From contig JBCBSM010000001.1 in NCBI GenBank assembly GCA_039819165.1, positions 1,612,001-1,676,000 of the forward strand: a DNA stretch of 64,000 bases. Direction: 5' to 3'. Positions 25,381 to 35,316 of this stretch are shown piece after piece (positions within the stretch are counted from its first letter, which is position 1; every line of letters begins with the position of its first letter). This stretch comes from Planctomycetota bacterium (lineage in GTDB: Bacteria; Planctomycetota; Phycisphaerae; Phycisphaerales; UBA1924). A program made the translations under genes and the position numbers. The notes under the pieces are model-generated. The model was given only the letters and a program-made list of their open reading frames with translations. It did not search any database and was not told where the DNA came from.

Positions 25381-26802
25381 ATGGAGAGCACCCGACCGAG
25401 CACCCTGGCCGACCTCCGAAACGCCGGCTGGTGCTCCAAGAGCGTGAAGGACGAGATCCGCGGCAACATGCTGGCGGCCCTGGAGCGAGGCGACGATCTC
25501 TTCCCGGGGATTGTGGGCTACGACGACACGGTGGTCCCCGAGATCGTCAACGCCGTGCTCGCGGGCCACGACGTGCTGTTCCTGGGCGAGAAGGGCCAGG
25601 CCAAGAGCCGGCTGATGCGGATGCTCGCCCGCTTCCTGGACGACGCGGTGCCCTACCTCGACATCCCGGGCTGCCCGGTGCACGAGGATCCGTGCGCCCC
25701 GATCACCGCCCGGGGCAGAGCGGTGCTCGCCGAGCAGGACGCCGCCGGCGTGCCCATCGCATGGTGGCCTAGGGAGGAGCGCTACGCCGAGCGGCTGGCG
25801 CCCGGCACGAAGTTCGCCGACGTCATCGGCGAGATCGATCCCGCCAAGCTCGTCGCCGGCGCCTCGCTCGATACCGAGGACGCGCTCAGCTTCGGGCTCA
25901 TCCCCCGCATGCACCGCGGCATCTTCGCGATGAACGAGCTGCCCGACCTCGACGACCTCGTGCAGGTCGGGCTGTTCAACATCCTCGAGGAGCGGGACGT
26001 GCAGATCCGCGGCGTGCCGATCTCCTTCGAGGTCGACGTATTCATCCTCTTCAGCGCCAATCCCAGCACCTACAACCGCTCGGGCAAGGTCATCCCGCAG
26101 CTCAAGGACCGCATCGGCAGCACGATTCGTACGCACTATCCCCGGGAGCGGGACCTGGGCATCGACATCATGGAGCAGGAGGCCGCCGCCGACCTCGCCA
26201 AGCTCGACGACGCCGTCCCCCTGGTGGTCCCCCGCTTCATGAAGGAGATCGTCGAGCAGGTGTCGATCGCGGCCCGCGGCAGCAACTACGTGGACCACGA
26301 ATCGGGCGTCAGCGCCCGCTTCAGCGTGGCGAACTACCGCACGATGGTCGCCAGCGCCCGCCAGCGGGCGCTGCGGCTCGGCGAAGACAAGGCCGTCCCC
26401 CGCATCAGCGATCTCGCGCACATCCGCGCCAGCGCGACGGGCAAGCTCGAGCTGGACATGATGGGCGCCCACCAGATGAACGAGCAGCAGGCCCTCGACG
26501 CGATCGTGGCCGAGGCCATCCAGACCGTCTTCGCCGAGTACGTCACCGAGCACGGCCTGGCGGAGATCGGCGAGATCTTCGCCAAGGGCGTCCGCATCGA
26601 GGTGGGCGACATGCTGCCCAGCGAGCACTACGCCTCGCTGCTGGAGCGCGTGCCGCCGGTGTGGGACAAGGCCTTCGAGGTCAACGCCAGCGAGAACCCC
26701 GCCGTCCGCGCAAGCTGCGTGGAGTTCGTGCTCGCGGGGCTGTACGCCACCGATGTCATCAGCCGCAGCGAGCGGCACGGGCGGCTGGAGTACGAGTTCT
26801 AG
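25381..26802 (+). CDS. AAA+ ATPase of the ChlI/RavA (magnesium chelatase-like) group
   Basis: A 473-residue protein. The Walker A variant is [14 protein letters not shown] (about 67-80) after [11 protein letters not shown]. Further on are [32 protein letters not shown] and [13 protein letters not shown], the helix-2 insert and sensor pattern of ChlI-type ATPases. Such proteins usually work with a VWA or DUF58 partner; none is adjacent here, and the only DUF58 gene in view is at 981. Walker A has Q-A-K instead of G-S-K. ATG 25381 is the only in-frame start before the similarity. The gene is divergent from the GT2 fusion. Confidence 0.75.
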   Translation: MESTRPSTLADLRNAGWCSKSVKDEIRGNMLAALERGDDLFPGIVGYDDTVVPEIVNAVLAGHDVLFLGEKGQAKSRLMRMLARFLDDAVPYLDIPGCPVHEDPCAPITARGRAVLAEQDAAGVPIAWWPREERYAERLAPGTKFADVIGEIDPAKLVAGASLDTEDALSFGLIPRMHRGIFAMNELPDLDDLVQVGLFNILEERDVQIRGVPISFEVDVFILFSANPSTYNRSGKVIPQLKDRIGSTIRTHYPRERDLGIDIMEQEAAADLAKLDDAVPLVVPRFMKEIVEQVSIAARGSNYVDHESGVSARFSVANYRTMVASARQRALRLGEDKAVPRISDLAHIRASATGKLELDMMGAHQMNEQQALDAIVAEAIQTVFAEYVTEHGLAEIGEIFAKGVRIEVGDMLPSEHYASLLERVPPVWDKAFEVNASENPAVRASCVEFVLAGLYATDVISRSERHGRLEYEF

Positions 26803-26814
26803 GGCGATCCGGGC

Positions 26815-27756
26815 TCAGCCCTCGAACCGCACGCCCTGCCGCGTGCGGTCCACGCTGAGTGACAGCACGTCGGGCCGCGCATAGTGGCCGCTGGCGTCGA
26901 AGTTCTGTCGCTCGCGGCGGACCATCGCGGGGTCGAGGTCGGCGTACACGATCTCCTCGCGGCCGACGACGGGCTCGACGACCCACGTCCCGTCGGGGGC
27001 GGCGACGCATGAGCCCCCGTTGCAGTAGAGGCCGCCCGGCGCGTCCTTGTCGGCCCACTGCTCGCGGTGCGGCACGCCGGGGGGCACGTCCTTGGGCCCG
27101 ATGATCGCGCCGGCCGACACGACGTAGCTGCGGCCCTCGCGGGCGACGAAGCGGGTGATGTCCCGGGTCAGGCCGTCCGAGCCGGGCCAGATGGCGACCC
27201 GGAGCGTCTCGCCCTGGGCGTAGAGCGACGCCCGCGCCAGCGGCATCCAGTTCTCCCAGCAGTTGAGCGCCCCCATGGTGAAGGGCCCGACCTCGTGCAC
27301 GCGGAGGCCGTGGCCGTCGCCTGCGCCCCAGGCGAGCCGTTCCTCGTAGGTCGGCACCAGCTTGCGGTGCACCGAGGCGACGCCCCCGCGATCATCGATC
27401 ACCACGGCGCTGCAGTAGATCGTCTGGCCGCCCCGCGACCGCGGCCGCTCGGCCAGGCCCATGACGACATGCGTGCCCGCCCGCCGCGCGGCGTCGCGCA
27501 CGGGGTCGAGCTGGCCGTCCTCGATGCACACCGCCTGGTCGAGGTACGCCGCGTGCAGGTCCTTGACGTCGCCGGCATCGAAGCGGGCGCCGTCCATCCG
27601 GCTGAGCCACAGGGGGTAGGCCGGCAGGAAGGTCTCGCCGAAGGCAACGAGCGCCGCGCCGCCGCGGCCGGCTTCGACGATGGCGTCGGCGGCCCTGCGG
27701 GTCGTGGCGTCGCGATCGAGCACGACCGGGGCAATCTGGGCGATGGCGATCTTCAT
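26815..27756 (-). CDS. nitrilase-family carbon-nitrogen hydrolase
   Basis: A 313-residue enzyme with the complete nitrilase triad: Glu41 (FGETFLPAYP), Lys132 (VHRKLVPTYEE) and Cys166 (MGALNCWENWMP). The additional Glu139 fits. CWENWMP and HRKLVPTYEERL are the signatures of true nitrilases rather than amidases. The substrate is not predictable. ATG 27756 is the first Met. It is 20 bases downstream of the TIM-barrel gene on the same strand, so the two could be an operon. Confidence 0.85.
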   Translation of the reverse strand: MKIAIAQIAPVVLDRDATTRRAADAIVEAGRGGAALVAFGETFLPAYPLWLSRMDGARFDAGDVKDLHAAYLDQAVCIEDGQLDPVRDAARRAGTHVVMGLAERPRSRGGQTIYCSAVVIDDRGGVASVHRKLVPTYEERLAWGAGDGHGLRVHEVGPFTMGALNCWENWMPLARASLYAQGETLRVAIWPGSDGLTRDITRFVAREGRSYVVSAGAIIGPKDVPPGVPHREQWADKDAPGGLYCNGGSCVAAPDGTWVVEPVVGREEIVYADLDPAMVRRERQNFDASGHYARPDVLSLSVDRTRQGVRFEG

Positions 27757-27776
27757 GGGCAACTCATAGTCCGCCG

Positions 27777-28517
27777 CTACCCCGCCGTCGCGGGAGACGC
27801 ACGCCACGCCGCCAGCCCGCTCAAGGCCGCCTCCGCAGGATCCACCAGCATCCGCGTATCGAGCACCAGGGGAGCATCCGGAGCCGACACCGCCAGCGCG
27901 GCGGCGTACGCGTCGACGTCGAGCCGCCCGCCCGCGGACCCCAGCGGCGCCCGGCCCAGCGTGCCCGCGTCGCTCAGCCGGGCGTGCGCGAGCCTGGGTC
28001 CCAGCGACGCCACCACGGCAACGGGGTCGGCCCCCGCGAGGATCGCCATCGCCGGGTCGAGGCCGACATCGCCAGCTTCGGGCGCGGGCCAGGCGTGATC
28101 GGCGACGCGGACGTCGTGCCGCTCGGCCGCCGCCCGGATCGCCGCCATCGCGTCGGCGTCGGGCTCGGTGGGGAGCGCGACGCACGCCGCCGGCGTGGCC
28201 CGCACGAGGCCCGCCAGCTCGCGCGCGAACGAGATGGCATCGATCACCGCGGCCGTCGCGCGGTCGATGTGCTCGCGGGTGGCGAAGTGCTCGGGCGGGA
28301 TCCATAGGTCGACGCCGCTGCACGCGACCTCGTGCCGGCGGAGCAACGCCGCGACGTCCCGCCGCGCGGACCGATCCAGATCCCGCGGCCGGGTCTGGGG
28401 GTGCGTCGCGTCGAGCTGGACGGCGCGGAAGCCCGCGGCGGAGGCCCAGGCCACGCGATCGCGGGCGTCGGCGTCGCGGAAGGCGCACAGGGCCAGGCTC
28501 GGCGGCTGGGCGTTCAC
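27777..28517 (-). CDS. TIM-barrel (xylose isomerase/AP endonuclease-like) protein
   Basis: A 246-residue protein with the family pattern of sugar-phosphate isomerase/epimerase-like proteins: GFRAVQLDATHP near the start, HEVACSGVDLWIPPEHF, and ADHAW, GDVGLDPAMAIL and ARLSDAG toward the end. Metal ligands are only partly recognisable, so the enzymatic class is uncertain. It starts with GTG at 28517, and the adjacent divergent gene begins at 28563. It lies directly upstream of the nitrilase. Confidence 0.6.
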   Translation of the reverse strand: MNAQPPSLALCAFRDADARDRVAWASAAGFRAVQLDATHPQTRPRDLDRSARRDVAALLRRHEVACSGVDLWIPPEHFATREHIDRATAAVIDAISFARELAGLVRATPAACVALPTEPDADAMAAIRAAAERHDVRVADHAWPAPEAGDVGLDPAMAILAGADPVAVVASLGPRLAHARLSDAGTLGRAPLGSAGGRLDVDAYAAALAVSAPDAPLVLDTRMLVDPAEAALSGLAAWRASPATAG

Positions 28518-28562
28518 CCGATGTTCTAGGCTCCGCGACGTGCCCGGCGACTAGCGTGTGGC

Positions 28563-29213
28563 ATGTCGTCCAGCAGGCAGCCCGTCCGCCTCGAGGCCAT
28601 CCAGGTCGCCGCCTGGGCGGCGTGGTCGGGCGCGCTGCTCGTCACGGGGGCAACGGCCTACTTCGTCTTCACGCTGCTCAAGCAGCTCGACCCGCAGCTG
28701 CCCGCGTACGCCGCCTACGAGGGCGAGCACTGGAAGCTGCTGGGCGGCTTCGTGGCCGAGCGGCTATTCGTTGGGGCCGACGTCGTGGGCTTCCTGGCGA
28801 TCGTGGTCGGCGGGCTCGCGTTCGCGGTCGCGTGCTGGCGGGGCAACCCCCCCGCGCGGAGCTGGGTGGCGGCGCTGCGGGCGCTGGCCATCCTCGCGAT
28901 GGTCGGCCTCATGACCTTCCGCTTCGCCTACCTCGATCCCGCGATGCAGGCCGACCTCGACGCGTACCGCGCCGCCGCCGCGGCGGGCGAGACCGAGGCC
29001 GCGCTGCAGATCCAGGCCCGCTACGACGGCCGGCACTCGACCGCGAGCACCGTGATGGTGGCCTCGCTCGTTACGGCGATCGCGGCGTTCGGCTTCACGC
29101 TCGCCACCAGCCGCCGGGTGCTCTCCGGCGAGGTGCGGGAGCGTGAGGCCGCCCCGGCGGCGAGTCCCTCGGGCCTCCAGGAGCCCGCGCTGCTCAAGGG
29201 CCGGCGGCCGTGA
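28563..29213 (+). CDS. conserved membrane protein, four helices
   Basis: A 216-residue membrane protein not assigned to a named family. Four helices are evident (AWSGALLVTGATAYFVFTLL, FLAIVVGGLAFAVACW, ALRALAILAMVGLMTFRFAYL, TVMVASLVTAIAAFGFTLA) with an extramembrane Ala/Glu-rich loop between the third and fourth and a soluble C-terminus. ATG 28563; the stop overlaps the start of nth as GTGA, so they are co-translated. Confidence 0.6.
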   Translation: MSSSRQPVRLEAIQVAAWAAWSGALLVTGATAYFVFTLLKQLDPQLPAYAAYEGEHWKLLGGFVAERLFVGADVVGFLAIVVGGLAFAVACWRGNPPARSWVAALRALAILAMVGLMTFRFAYLDPAMQADLDAYRAAAAAGETEAALQIQARYDGRHSTASTVMVASLVTAIAAFGFTLATSRRVLSGEVREREAAPAASPSGLQEPALLKGRRP

Positions 29214-29956
29214 GCGCGACGGCCGCGGTCCGCACGCCGGCGAATCCGAGGCGGCTGCGTGATCTGCCCTTCGAGGTGCCGAGCGTGACGCGGGCGCAGA
29301 AGGATCGTGCCCGCCGGATCGCCGCCGCCCTCGCCGAGCGATACCCCGACGCCGTCTGCGCCCTGGACTTCTCGGCCCCCCACGAATTGGTCGTGGCGAC
29401 CATCCTGTCGGCCCAGGCCACCGACGTGGGCGTCAACAAGGCCACGCCCGAGCTGTTCCGGGCCTTCCCCACGCCCGCCGACTACGCAGACGCCACACCC
29501 AAGCAGATCGAGGGCTACGTCCGCTCGATCGGGCTGTACCGCAACAAGGCGAAGGCCATCCACGCGGCGATGGCGTCGGTGGTCGAGGACTTCGGCGGCG
29601 AGGTGCCCCGCACCATGGACGAGCTGCTCACGCTGCGGGGCGTCGCGCGCAAGACCGCCAACGTGGTGCTCGGCAACGCCTTCGGCATCAACGTCGGCTT
29701 CGTGGTCGACACCCACATCGAGCGGCTCAGCAAGCGGCTGGGCCTCGCGCCCCAGGACGCAACCGTGACCATGGTCGAGCGCTATCTGATCGCCCACTTC
29801 CCGCGGGACCAGTGGGCCGACCTGAGCCACCGCATCATCTACCACGGGCGACAGGCGTGCAAGGCGCGGGGCTGGCTGTGCGAGCACGACGCCATCTGCC
29901 GGGCGTACTGCGTCAACGGCCGGGCCAATCGGCGGCATGGCTATTGGGACGAGTAG
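29210..29956 (+). CDS. nth: endonuclease III (DNA glycosylase/AP lyase)
   Basis: A 248-residue base-excision repair enzyme removing oxidised pyrimidines. The helix-hairpin-helix with catalytic Lys148 (LLTLRGVARKTANVVL) and the catalytic Asp167 (VVDTHIERLSKRLG) are present. Four C-terminal cysteines are C217, C224, C230 and C234, giving spacing x6, x5, x3 instead of the usual x6, x2, x5 of the [4Fe-4S] loop, so cluster binding may differ. GTG 29210 overlaps the preceding stop. A tRNA gene follows on the opposite strand. Confidence 0.9.
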   Translation: MSATAAVRTPANPRRLRDLPFEVPSVTRAQKDRARRIAAALAERYPDAVCALDFSAPHELVVATILSAQATDVGVNKATPELFRAFPTPADYADATPKQIEGYVRSIGLYRNKAKAIHAAMASVVEDFGGEVPRTMDELLTLRGVARKTANVVLGNAFGINVGFVVDTHIERLSKRLGLAPQDATVTMVERYLIAHFPRDQWADLSHRIIYHGRQACKARGWLCEHDAICRAYCVNGRANRRHGYWDE

Positions 29957-30013
29957 GCTGCTGATTGGAGGGGTCGCCCCGCTCCGGGGCGACGCCGGGT
30001 GGCCAGGAAGAAG

Positions 30014-30087
30014 CGAGCCCGCCGCGATTCGAACGCGGAACCTCTGGCTTCGGAGGCCAGCGCTCTATCCAATTGAGCTACGGGCTC
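30014..30087 (-). tRNA. tRNA-Arg (anticodon CCG)
   Basis: On the minus strand a complete cloverleaf is readable. The acceptor stem is GAGCCCG with CGGGCTC (30081-30087 with 30015-30021), the anticodon stem CTGGC/GCCAG encloses loop CTCCGAA with anticodon CCG, and the T arm CCGCG/CGCGG encloses TTCGAAT. Base 30014 is the discriminator. CCA is not encoded. It decodes CGG. Confidence 0.95.
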
Positions 30088-30151
30088 GACGGGAGCATCA
30101 CACTCCTTCGAGCGGCGGCAGGACCGAGAACCGAGCCCGGCCGCCGGGGGC

Positions 30152-31450
30152 ATGGTAACGTCAGGGCTCGTGCCAAGCAAACCCGACAGCCCGGCTCCGG
30201 CCGCCGGCGGCGTGCGGCCCGCGCCGTTGTGGGCCGTGCTCGCCTTCACCTTCCTCGCGAGCGCCGGCACGGGGGTGGCCACCACGGGCGTGCCCTTCCT
30301 GGCCGAGAGCGCCTACGGCTTCGGCGAGATCCCCATCTTCGTGCTCGCCGCGCTCTACGGCGCGGTGTACGTGCCCGGTGCGTTGCTCGTCGGGCCCGCG
30401 CTGCGGCGGGCGGCACGCCGGCACGCATGGCTGACGACCCGCCGCCTGCTGGCGGCGCTGACCCTCGCCCTGGGCCTGTTTGCGGCGCTGCCGCTGCTGA
30501 CGAGGCCGGCCGAGGGCGAGGCCGGCACGCTGGCGGGCACCTGGGCCATCTGGCTGCTGGCGATCGCCAACGGGCTGCTCAGCGGCGCGAGCTGGCCGAT
30601 CGTCGAGAGCTACCTCAGCGGCGGACGTCGGGGCGAGCGGCTCAGGCACGCGACGGGCCTGTTCAACATCACCTGGAGCTCGAGCCTCGTCGCCACACTC
30701 ATCGCGCTGGGGCCCTTCGTGCATGGCCGCCCGCTCGAGGCCCTCGCCGCGATGCTGCCGGTCTACGCCGCCTGCGCGATCCTGACGCTCTGGATGGGCC
30801 GCGAGCCGGCGCGCAGCCTGCCCGACGAGCACCCCACGCGGCCGGCTGCCTATCGCAGGCTGCTGGCGGTCTTCCGCGTGCAGCTGCCCGCGAGCTTCCT
30901 GCTGCTGGCGGTGCTCGAGCCGGTGGCGCCCTTCCTGATGGCCCGCGTAGGCATCGAAGATCCGTGGGCGGCCCCGGCGGCGGCGATCTGGCTGGCGACC
31001 CGGCTGGCGACCTTCGTCGTCTTCGCCCGCTGGGGGGGCTGGCACGGCCGCTGGCGGACGCCCATCCTCGCCGCGGCGCTCATGCTGCTGGGCTTCGCGG
31101 GCGTCACCATCGGCCCGACGCTGGACGCCGCCGCCGGCCGCACGCTGCTGCTGGGCGGGCTGGCGGTGCTGGGCTGCGGCGTGGGCATGGTCTACGCGGC
31201 GGCGCTCTACTACGCAATGGAGGTCGGCGACGCCGAGATCGACGCCGGCGGCCGGCACGAGGCCTTCATCGGGTTGGGCTACACCGCCGGGCCGGTGCTG
31301 GGCGTGCTGGCCTACGTCGTGGCCGCGCCACGGGGGCCGCTGGCGGCGAGCCCGACGCTGCTGCTCCTGGGCCTGGTGGGGTCCATCATGATCGTGCTGT
31401 GTTTGGGGTCCGTCGCGTGGGCCTGCCGATCGTCCCGCGGGCCCGAATAG
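30152..31450 (+). CDS. major facilitator superfamily transporter
   Basis: A 432-residue protein with about twelve membrane helices, beginning with WAVLAFTFLASAGTGVATTGVPFLAES. The loop between helices 2 and 3 is basic (RRAARRHAWLTTRR), as in MFS antiporters. Further helices include AIWLLAIANGLLSGASWPIVESYL and VYAAALYYAMEVG. The substrate is unknown. ATG 30152 is the first start; GTG 30170 is possible. A cytoplasmic Pro/Ala-rich tail precedes the first helix. No linked operon partner is evident. Confidence 0.8.
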   Translation: MVTSGLVPSKPDSPAPAAGGVRPAPLWAVLAFTFLASAGTGVATTGVPFLAESAYGFGEIPIFVLAALYGAVYVPGALLVGPALRRAARRHAWLTTRRLLAALTLALGLFAALPLLTRPAEGEAGTLAGTWAIWLLAIANGLLSGASWPIVESYLSGGRRGERLRHATGLFNITWSSSLVATLIALGPFVHGRPLEALAAMLPVYAACAILTLWMGREPARSLPDEHPTRPAAYRRLLAVFRVQLPASFLLLAVLEPVAPFLMARVGIEDPWAAPAAAIWLATRLATFVVFARWGGWHGRWRTPILAAALMLLGFAGVTIGPTLDAAAGRTLLLGGLAVLGCGVGMVYAAALYYAMEVGDAEIDAGGRHEAFIGLGYTAGPVLGVLAYVVAAPRGPLAASPTLLLLGLVGSIMIVLCLGSVAWACRSSRGPE

Positions 31451-31669
31451 CCGGCGACCTGGGGCCATCCACCTTGGTCACTAGGAGACATCCGAGAACG
31501 AATGGGGTGTCTTTTTCGAATACCGAAGCGGCGATGACGGTATAACCATCCCCGGCAGTCCTTGTTTTGCGGGATCCGGAGCGCTCCGCATCGCCGAGCG
31601 GCCGATCCCCGAACGATCGGCGGATGCAGCCGCCGGGATATCCGGGCGGCCGAGACAACAGGAGGCAGC

Positions 31670-33994
31670 ATGCCAAGGCACCGAGCCAGGACCACCGCGA
31701 CGATCGTGGCCGCAGTTGGACTCTTCGCGTCCGCGACGCTCGGGACGGCCCTGCTGCCGGCGGCCTCCACGAGTTCGATCGACCACATCTCGACCGAACG
31801 CGCGTCGCTCGAATCCGAGTGGTCCCAGGACCTCTGGGATGCGGCCTCCGCGGGCGACGCCCGGGCCTTCCGCACGCTACTCGACGCCGCCGCCGAGGCC
31901 TTCGACGATCCGACGCTCGCGCTCTCCGCCGAGGCGCTCTCGCAGCGCTTCCTGGAGCGGGACGACGCCCGCGCCGTGCTCATCGCCGAGCAGCGGCAGG
32001 AGCTGGCGGAGCACTGGGGGGCCTTCCAGGAGGCCGACCAAACCGAGGACCGCGAGTTGGCGCTGCTCGATGGCCTTGGCGCTGCGATCACGCTGCACAT
32101 GCTGACCGGCAACGACGCGTCGGTGCTCGGAGAGGCCACCGTGCGGGACCTGGTGGCCGCGGCCGAAGCATCGGCCGCGCTCGCCGAGGGCGAGCGGCGG
32201 TGGTTCCAGGCCGCCGAGCTGTACGACCGGCTGCACGGGCTCTACGAGTTCGACGCCCGCTACCTGGACGACCGCACGCGGGCGATCAAGCGTCTGGCCC
32301 TCGTCGCGATCTACGCGCCCAAGCGCAACCACGAGCTGCGCAGCGAGCGGCTCGTCGCCGCGGGTGAGGATCCGCTGCCGCCGTTCAACCCGTCGGGCGT
32401 CTCGGTGGACGAGCGGCTAGACGGCATCAAGTCGCGGATGGTCGAGTACGCGCTCGCGCTCTCGGATGCGCGGCACGTCGAGGGCACGCCCTACCGCGAC
32501 CTGATGATCTCGGGCATCCGGGCCCTGCAGCTGCTCGTGGACACGAGCGACCTGTACGAGAGCTTCCCGCAGCTGCAGGATGCCGAGAACCGCGCGACGT
32601 ACCGCGGCGTGCTCGAGCGGCAGCTGGTCGAACTCCGCGACGCGCCGGCCATCGGCCCCCGCAGCGTCCGCACCCTCATCGACCGCGTGCAGGAGTGGAA
32701 CCGCCAGACCATCGCCTTGCCCGACGAGTTGATCCTCCGCGTGTTCGGCGATGGCGCGATGGCGGCCCTGGACGAGTACTCCGAGATCATCTGGCCCGAC
32801 GACGTCACGCAGTTCGAGCGGAGCACGCGAGGCAACTTCAGCGGCATCGGCGTCTCGATCCACATGAACGAGCGCCGCGAGATCGAGGTCGTGACGCCGC
32901 TGGACGGCACGCCCGCGCAGCGGGCCGGCGTCCGCGCCGAGGACGTCGTCGTCGGCGTCAACGGCGAGCGGACCTACGGCTTCACGCTCAACCAGGCGGT
33001 CGAGAAGATCACCGGCCCGAAGAGCACGCCCGTGGACATCACGGTGCGGCGGGGCGAGGGCGACGACGCCGAGGAGATCACCTACACGATCGTCCGCGAC
33101 ACCGTCGAGCTCAAGACCGTCAAGGGCTGGGAGCGGATTGACGCCACCGACGACAACTGGAACTGGATGATCGACGCCCAGCGGGGCATCGGCTACGTCC
33201 GGCTCACGGGCTTCACCGAGAACACCACCGCCGACTTTGGCCGCGCCATCACCGAGATGCAGCGGGCCGGGCTGCAGGGCCTGATCCTCGACCTGCGGTT
33301 CAACCGCGGCGGGCTGCTCGACCAGGCGGTCGAGATCACCAGCCGCTTCGTGGATTACGCCGACGGCCGCAACGCCTACGGCCGCGTCGTGGTGTCCACC
33401 CGCAACAACAACGGCGACCGCCAGACGCAGAGTCCGCCCGAGCGGCTGATCAACCGCCCCAGCCCGCTGCCCAAGCTGCCCGTGGTGGTGCTCATCAACG
33501 AGGGATCGGCCTCGGCCAGCGAGATCGTGGCGGGCGCGATCCAGGACTACACCGAGGCGTCGGCGGCGCGGGCCATCATCCTGGGCCAGACGACCTACGG
33601 CAAGGGCAGCGTGCAGAACGTGCTGGCGATCGACACCGGGCCATCGCCGCGGGCCCTCATGAAGCTCACGACGCAGTACTACGTGCTGCCCGGCGGGCGG
33701 ATGATCCACCGCCGACCCGGCCGCGAGGAGCACGGCGTGACGCCCGATCTGGCCGTCCAGATGCTGCCCGAGAGGGTGGCCGAGAGCCTGCGGCTCCGCC
33801 AGGAGGCCGACGTGCTGGTGCTCGACGAGAACGGCGACATCCCCGCGCCGGAGGACCGGGCCGACCCGGATGCGCTGATCAGCGAGGGGCTGGACCTGCA
33901 GCTCCACGCCGCCCTGGTGCTTCTGCAGAGCCAGACCAAGCCGACGACGGCTGCGGCCATGCTCGACCAGCCCGAGGATCGGCGGACGCCCTGA
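31670..33994 (+). CDS. S41-family carboxy-terminal processing protease
   Basis: A 774-residue exported protease. A signal-like helix (TTATIVAAVGLFASATLGTALLPAAS) leads a long helical region; a PDZ domain follows at about 395-465 (GTPAQRAGVRAEDVVVGVNG). The catalytic core has LILDLRFNRGGLLDQAV, then the Ser/Lys dyad: Ser615 in GSASASEIVAG, Lys645 in TYGKGSVQ, with Gln649. The Ser-to-Lys distance is 30, about five residues longer than in E. coli Prc. ATG 31670 has GGAGG 4 bases upstream, which fixes the start over an upstream in-frame alternative. It probably trims or degrades envelope proteins. Confidence 0.85.
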   Translation: MPRHRARTTATIVAAVGLFASATLGTALLPAASTSSIDHISTERASLESEWSQDLWDAASAGDARAFRTLLDAAAEAFDDPTLALSAEALSQRFLERDDARAVLIAEQRQELAEHWGAFQEADQTEDRELALLDGLGAAITLHMLTGNDASVLGEATVRDLVAAAEASAALAEGERRWFQAAELYDRLHGLYEFDARYLDDRTRAIKRLALVAIYAPKRNHELRSERLVAAGEDPLPPFNPSGVSVDERLDGIKSRMVEYALALSDARHVEGTPYRDLMISGIRALQLLVDTSDLYESFPQLQDAENRATYRGVLERQLVELRDAPAIGPRSVRTLIDRVQEWNRQTIALPDELILRVFGDGAMAALDEYSEIIWPDDVTQFERSTRGNFSGIGVSIHMNERREIEVVTPLDGTPAQRAGVRAEDVVVGVNGERTYGFTLNQAVEKITGPKSTPVDITVRRGEGDDAEEITYTIVRDTVELKTVKGWERIDATDDNWNWMIDAQRGIGYVRLTGFTENTTADFGRAITEMQRAGLQGLILDLRFNRGGLLDQAVEITSRFVDYADGRNAYGRVVVSTRNNNGDRQTQSPPERLINRPSPLPKLPVVVLINEGSASASEIVAGAIQDYTEASAARAIILGQTTYGKGSVQNVLAIDTGPSPRALMKLTTQYYVLPGGRMIHRRPGREEHGVTPDLAVQMLPERVAESLRLRQEADVLVLDENGDIPAPEDRADPDALISEGLDLQLHAALVLLQSQTKPTTAAAMLDQPEDRRTP

Positions 33995-34184
33995 CCGCGG
34001 ACGACCTGACCGCGGACCGCACCATCGGCGACGGCTCGAAACAACCGCCGGCCACGGGCGAATGGGCCCGGGGCCGGCGTTACACTTGGAGCCGCGGCGT
34101 CGCAACGGCGCGGATCGAGCCCGCCCAGCCCGCACCCGGCGAACGCGCGCCGCGTGCGACCCGTGCACGAGAGGAATCGGCCCC

Positions 34185-35285
34185 ATGGCGCAAGCAGCTA
34201 CGACCGCCCCGCCCGCCGGCAGCAAGCGAGCCGTCGATGCCCTGCCCGACGAGACGCTGCTGGGCTGGCTCCGCAGCATGCAGCTGATCCGCGAGTTCGA
34301 GACGCGGACCCAGCAGGCGTACCAGGCCGCCAAGATCGGTGGCTTCTGCCACATCTACTCGGGCCAGGAGGCCTGCGCCGTCGGCACCATCGGCTGCACC
34401 AACCCCGATGATCCGGTCATCACCGCCTACCGCGACCACGGGCACGCGCTCGCCCGGGGGATGACCGCCCGGGCGTGCATGGCCGAGATGTTCGGCAAGA
34501 TCGACGGCTGCGCGAAGGGCAAGGGCGGCTCGATGCACATGTTCGATAGGCCCAACCACCTGTACGGCGGGCACGGCATCGTCGGCGCGCAGACGCCGCT
34601 GGGCGCGGGCCTGGCCTTCGCCGCGAAGTACGAGTGGGAGGTGCTCGGCACGGGATCCAAGAAGGTCTGCCTGTGCTACCTGGGCGACGGCGCCGTCGAC
34701 CAGGGCGCCTTTCACGAGGCCCTCAATCTCTCGGCGCTCTACGGCCTGCCGGTGATCTACATCATCGAGAACAACGGCTACTCGATGGGTACGGCCATCG
34801 GACGGCACACCGCCAACCACGAGAACCTCATCGAGCGGGGCAAGAGCTACGGCATCCACTCGGTGAAGATCGACGGGCTGGATATCCGCGACGTGTACGA
34901 CGAGTTCAAGCCCGTCGTCGATGCCTGCCGCGAGGAGCAGAAGCCCGCCTTCGTCGACCTGCACACCTACCGGTACCAGGGCCACTCGATGAGCGACCCG
35001 CAGAAGTACCGGACCAAGGACGAGGTCGAGGAGTTCAAGAACAAGGACTCCATCGCCGCCCTGCTCGACCACCTGATGAACGACCGCGACGCCATCGACG
35101 AGGACGCCTGGAAGGCGATGCGGACCGAGATCCGCGACGAGGTGAAGGACGCCATCGACTTCGCCGAGCAGGCCGAGGCACCGGGCGTCGAGGCGGAGCT
35201 GTATTCGGACGTGTTCGTGTACCCTCAGCCCCAACTCAGCCCGAACAGGGAATATACCAGGGGCGCCCCCAACCCGCTGCTCTAA
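34185..35285 (+). CDS. pdhA: pyruvate dehydrogenase E1 component, alpha subunit
   Basis: A 366-residue thiamine-diphosphate enzyme subunit that decarboxylates pyruvate. The TPP/Mg site runs from GDG (167-169) to ENN near 197 (LGDGAVDQGAFHEALNL, IENNGYSMGTAIGR). YRYQGHSMSDP near 265 is the conserved segment carrying the regulatory serines in E1-alpha. Length and patterns fit the alpha2beta2 form. No E1-beta or E2 gene is adjacent, so the rest of the complex is encoded elsewhere. ATG 34185 has an AGAGGA site upstream; a hairpin follows 9 bases after the stop. Confidence 0.9.
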   Translation: MAQAATTAPPAGSKRAVDALPDETLLGWLRSMQLIREFETRTQQAYQAAKIGGFCHIYSGQEACAVGTIGCTNPDDPVITAYRDHGHALARGMTARACMAEMFGKIDGCAKGKGGSMHMFDRPNHLYGGHGIVGAQTPLGAGLAFAAKYEWEVLGTGSKKVCLCYLGDGAVDQGAFHEALNLSALYGLPVIYIIENNGYSMGTAIGRHTANHENLIERGKSYGIHSVKIDGLDIRDVYDEFKPVVDACREEQKPAFVDLHTYRYQGHSMSDPQKYRTKDEVEEFKNKDSIAALLDHLMNDRDAIDEDAWKAMRTEIRDEVKDAIDFAEQAEAPGVEAELYSDVFVYPQPQLSPNREYTRGAPNPLL

Positions 35286-35293
35286 CCCTCTGC

Positions 35294-35316
35294 GATCCGC
35301 GGGTCTAGCGCGGATC
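35294..35316 (+). terminator. stem-loop after pdhA, probable terminator
   Basis: GATCCGCG (35294-35301) pairs perfectly with CGCGGATC (35309-35316) around a 7-base loop, 9 bases after the pdhA stop. No T-run follows. Confidence 0.4.

Noticed and set aside
32417-34354. A long minus-strand frame opposite the S41 protease
   Set aside because: The plus-strand protein has the Ser/Lys dyad and a GGAGG site; the opposite frame shows nothing.
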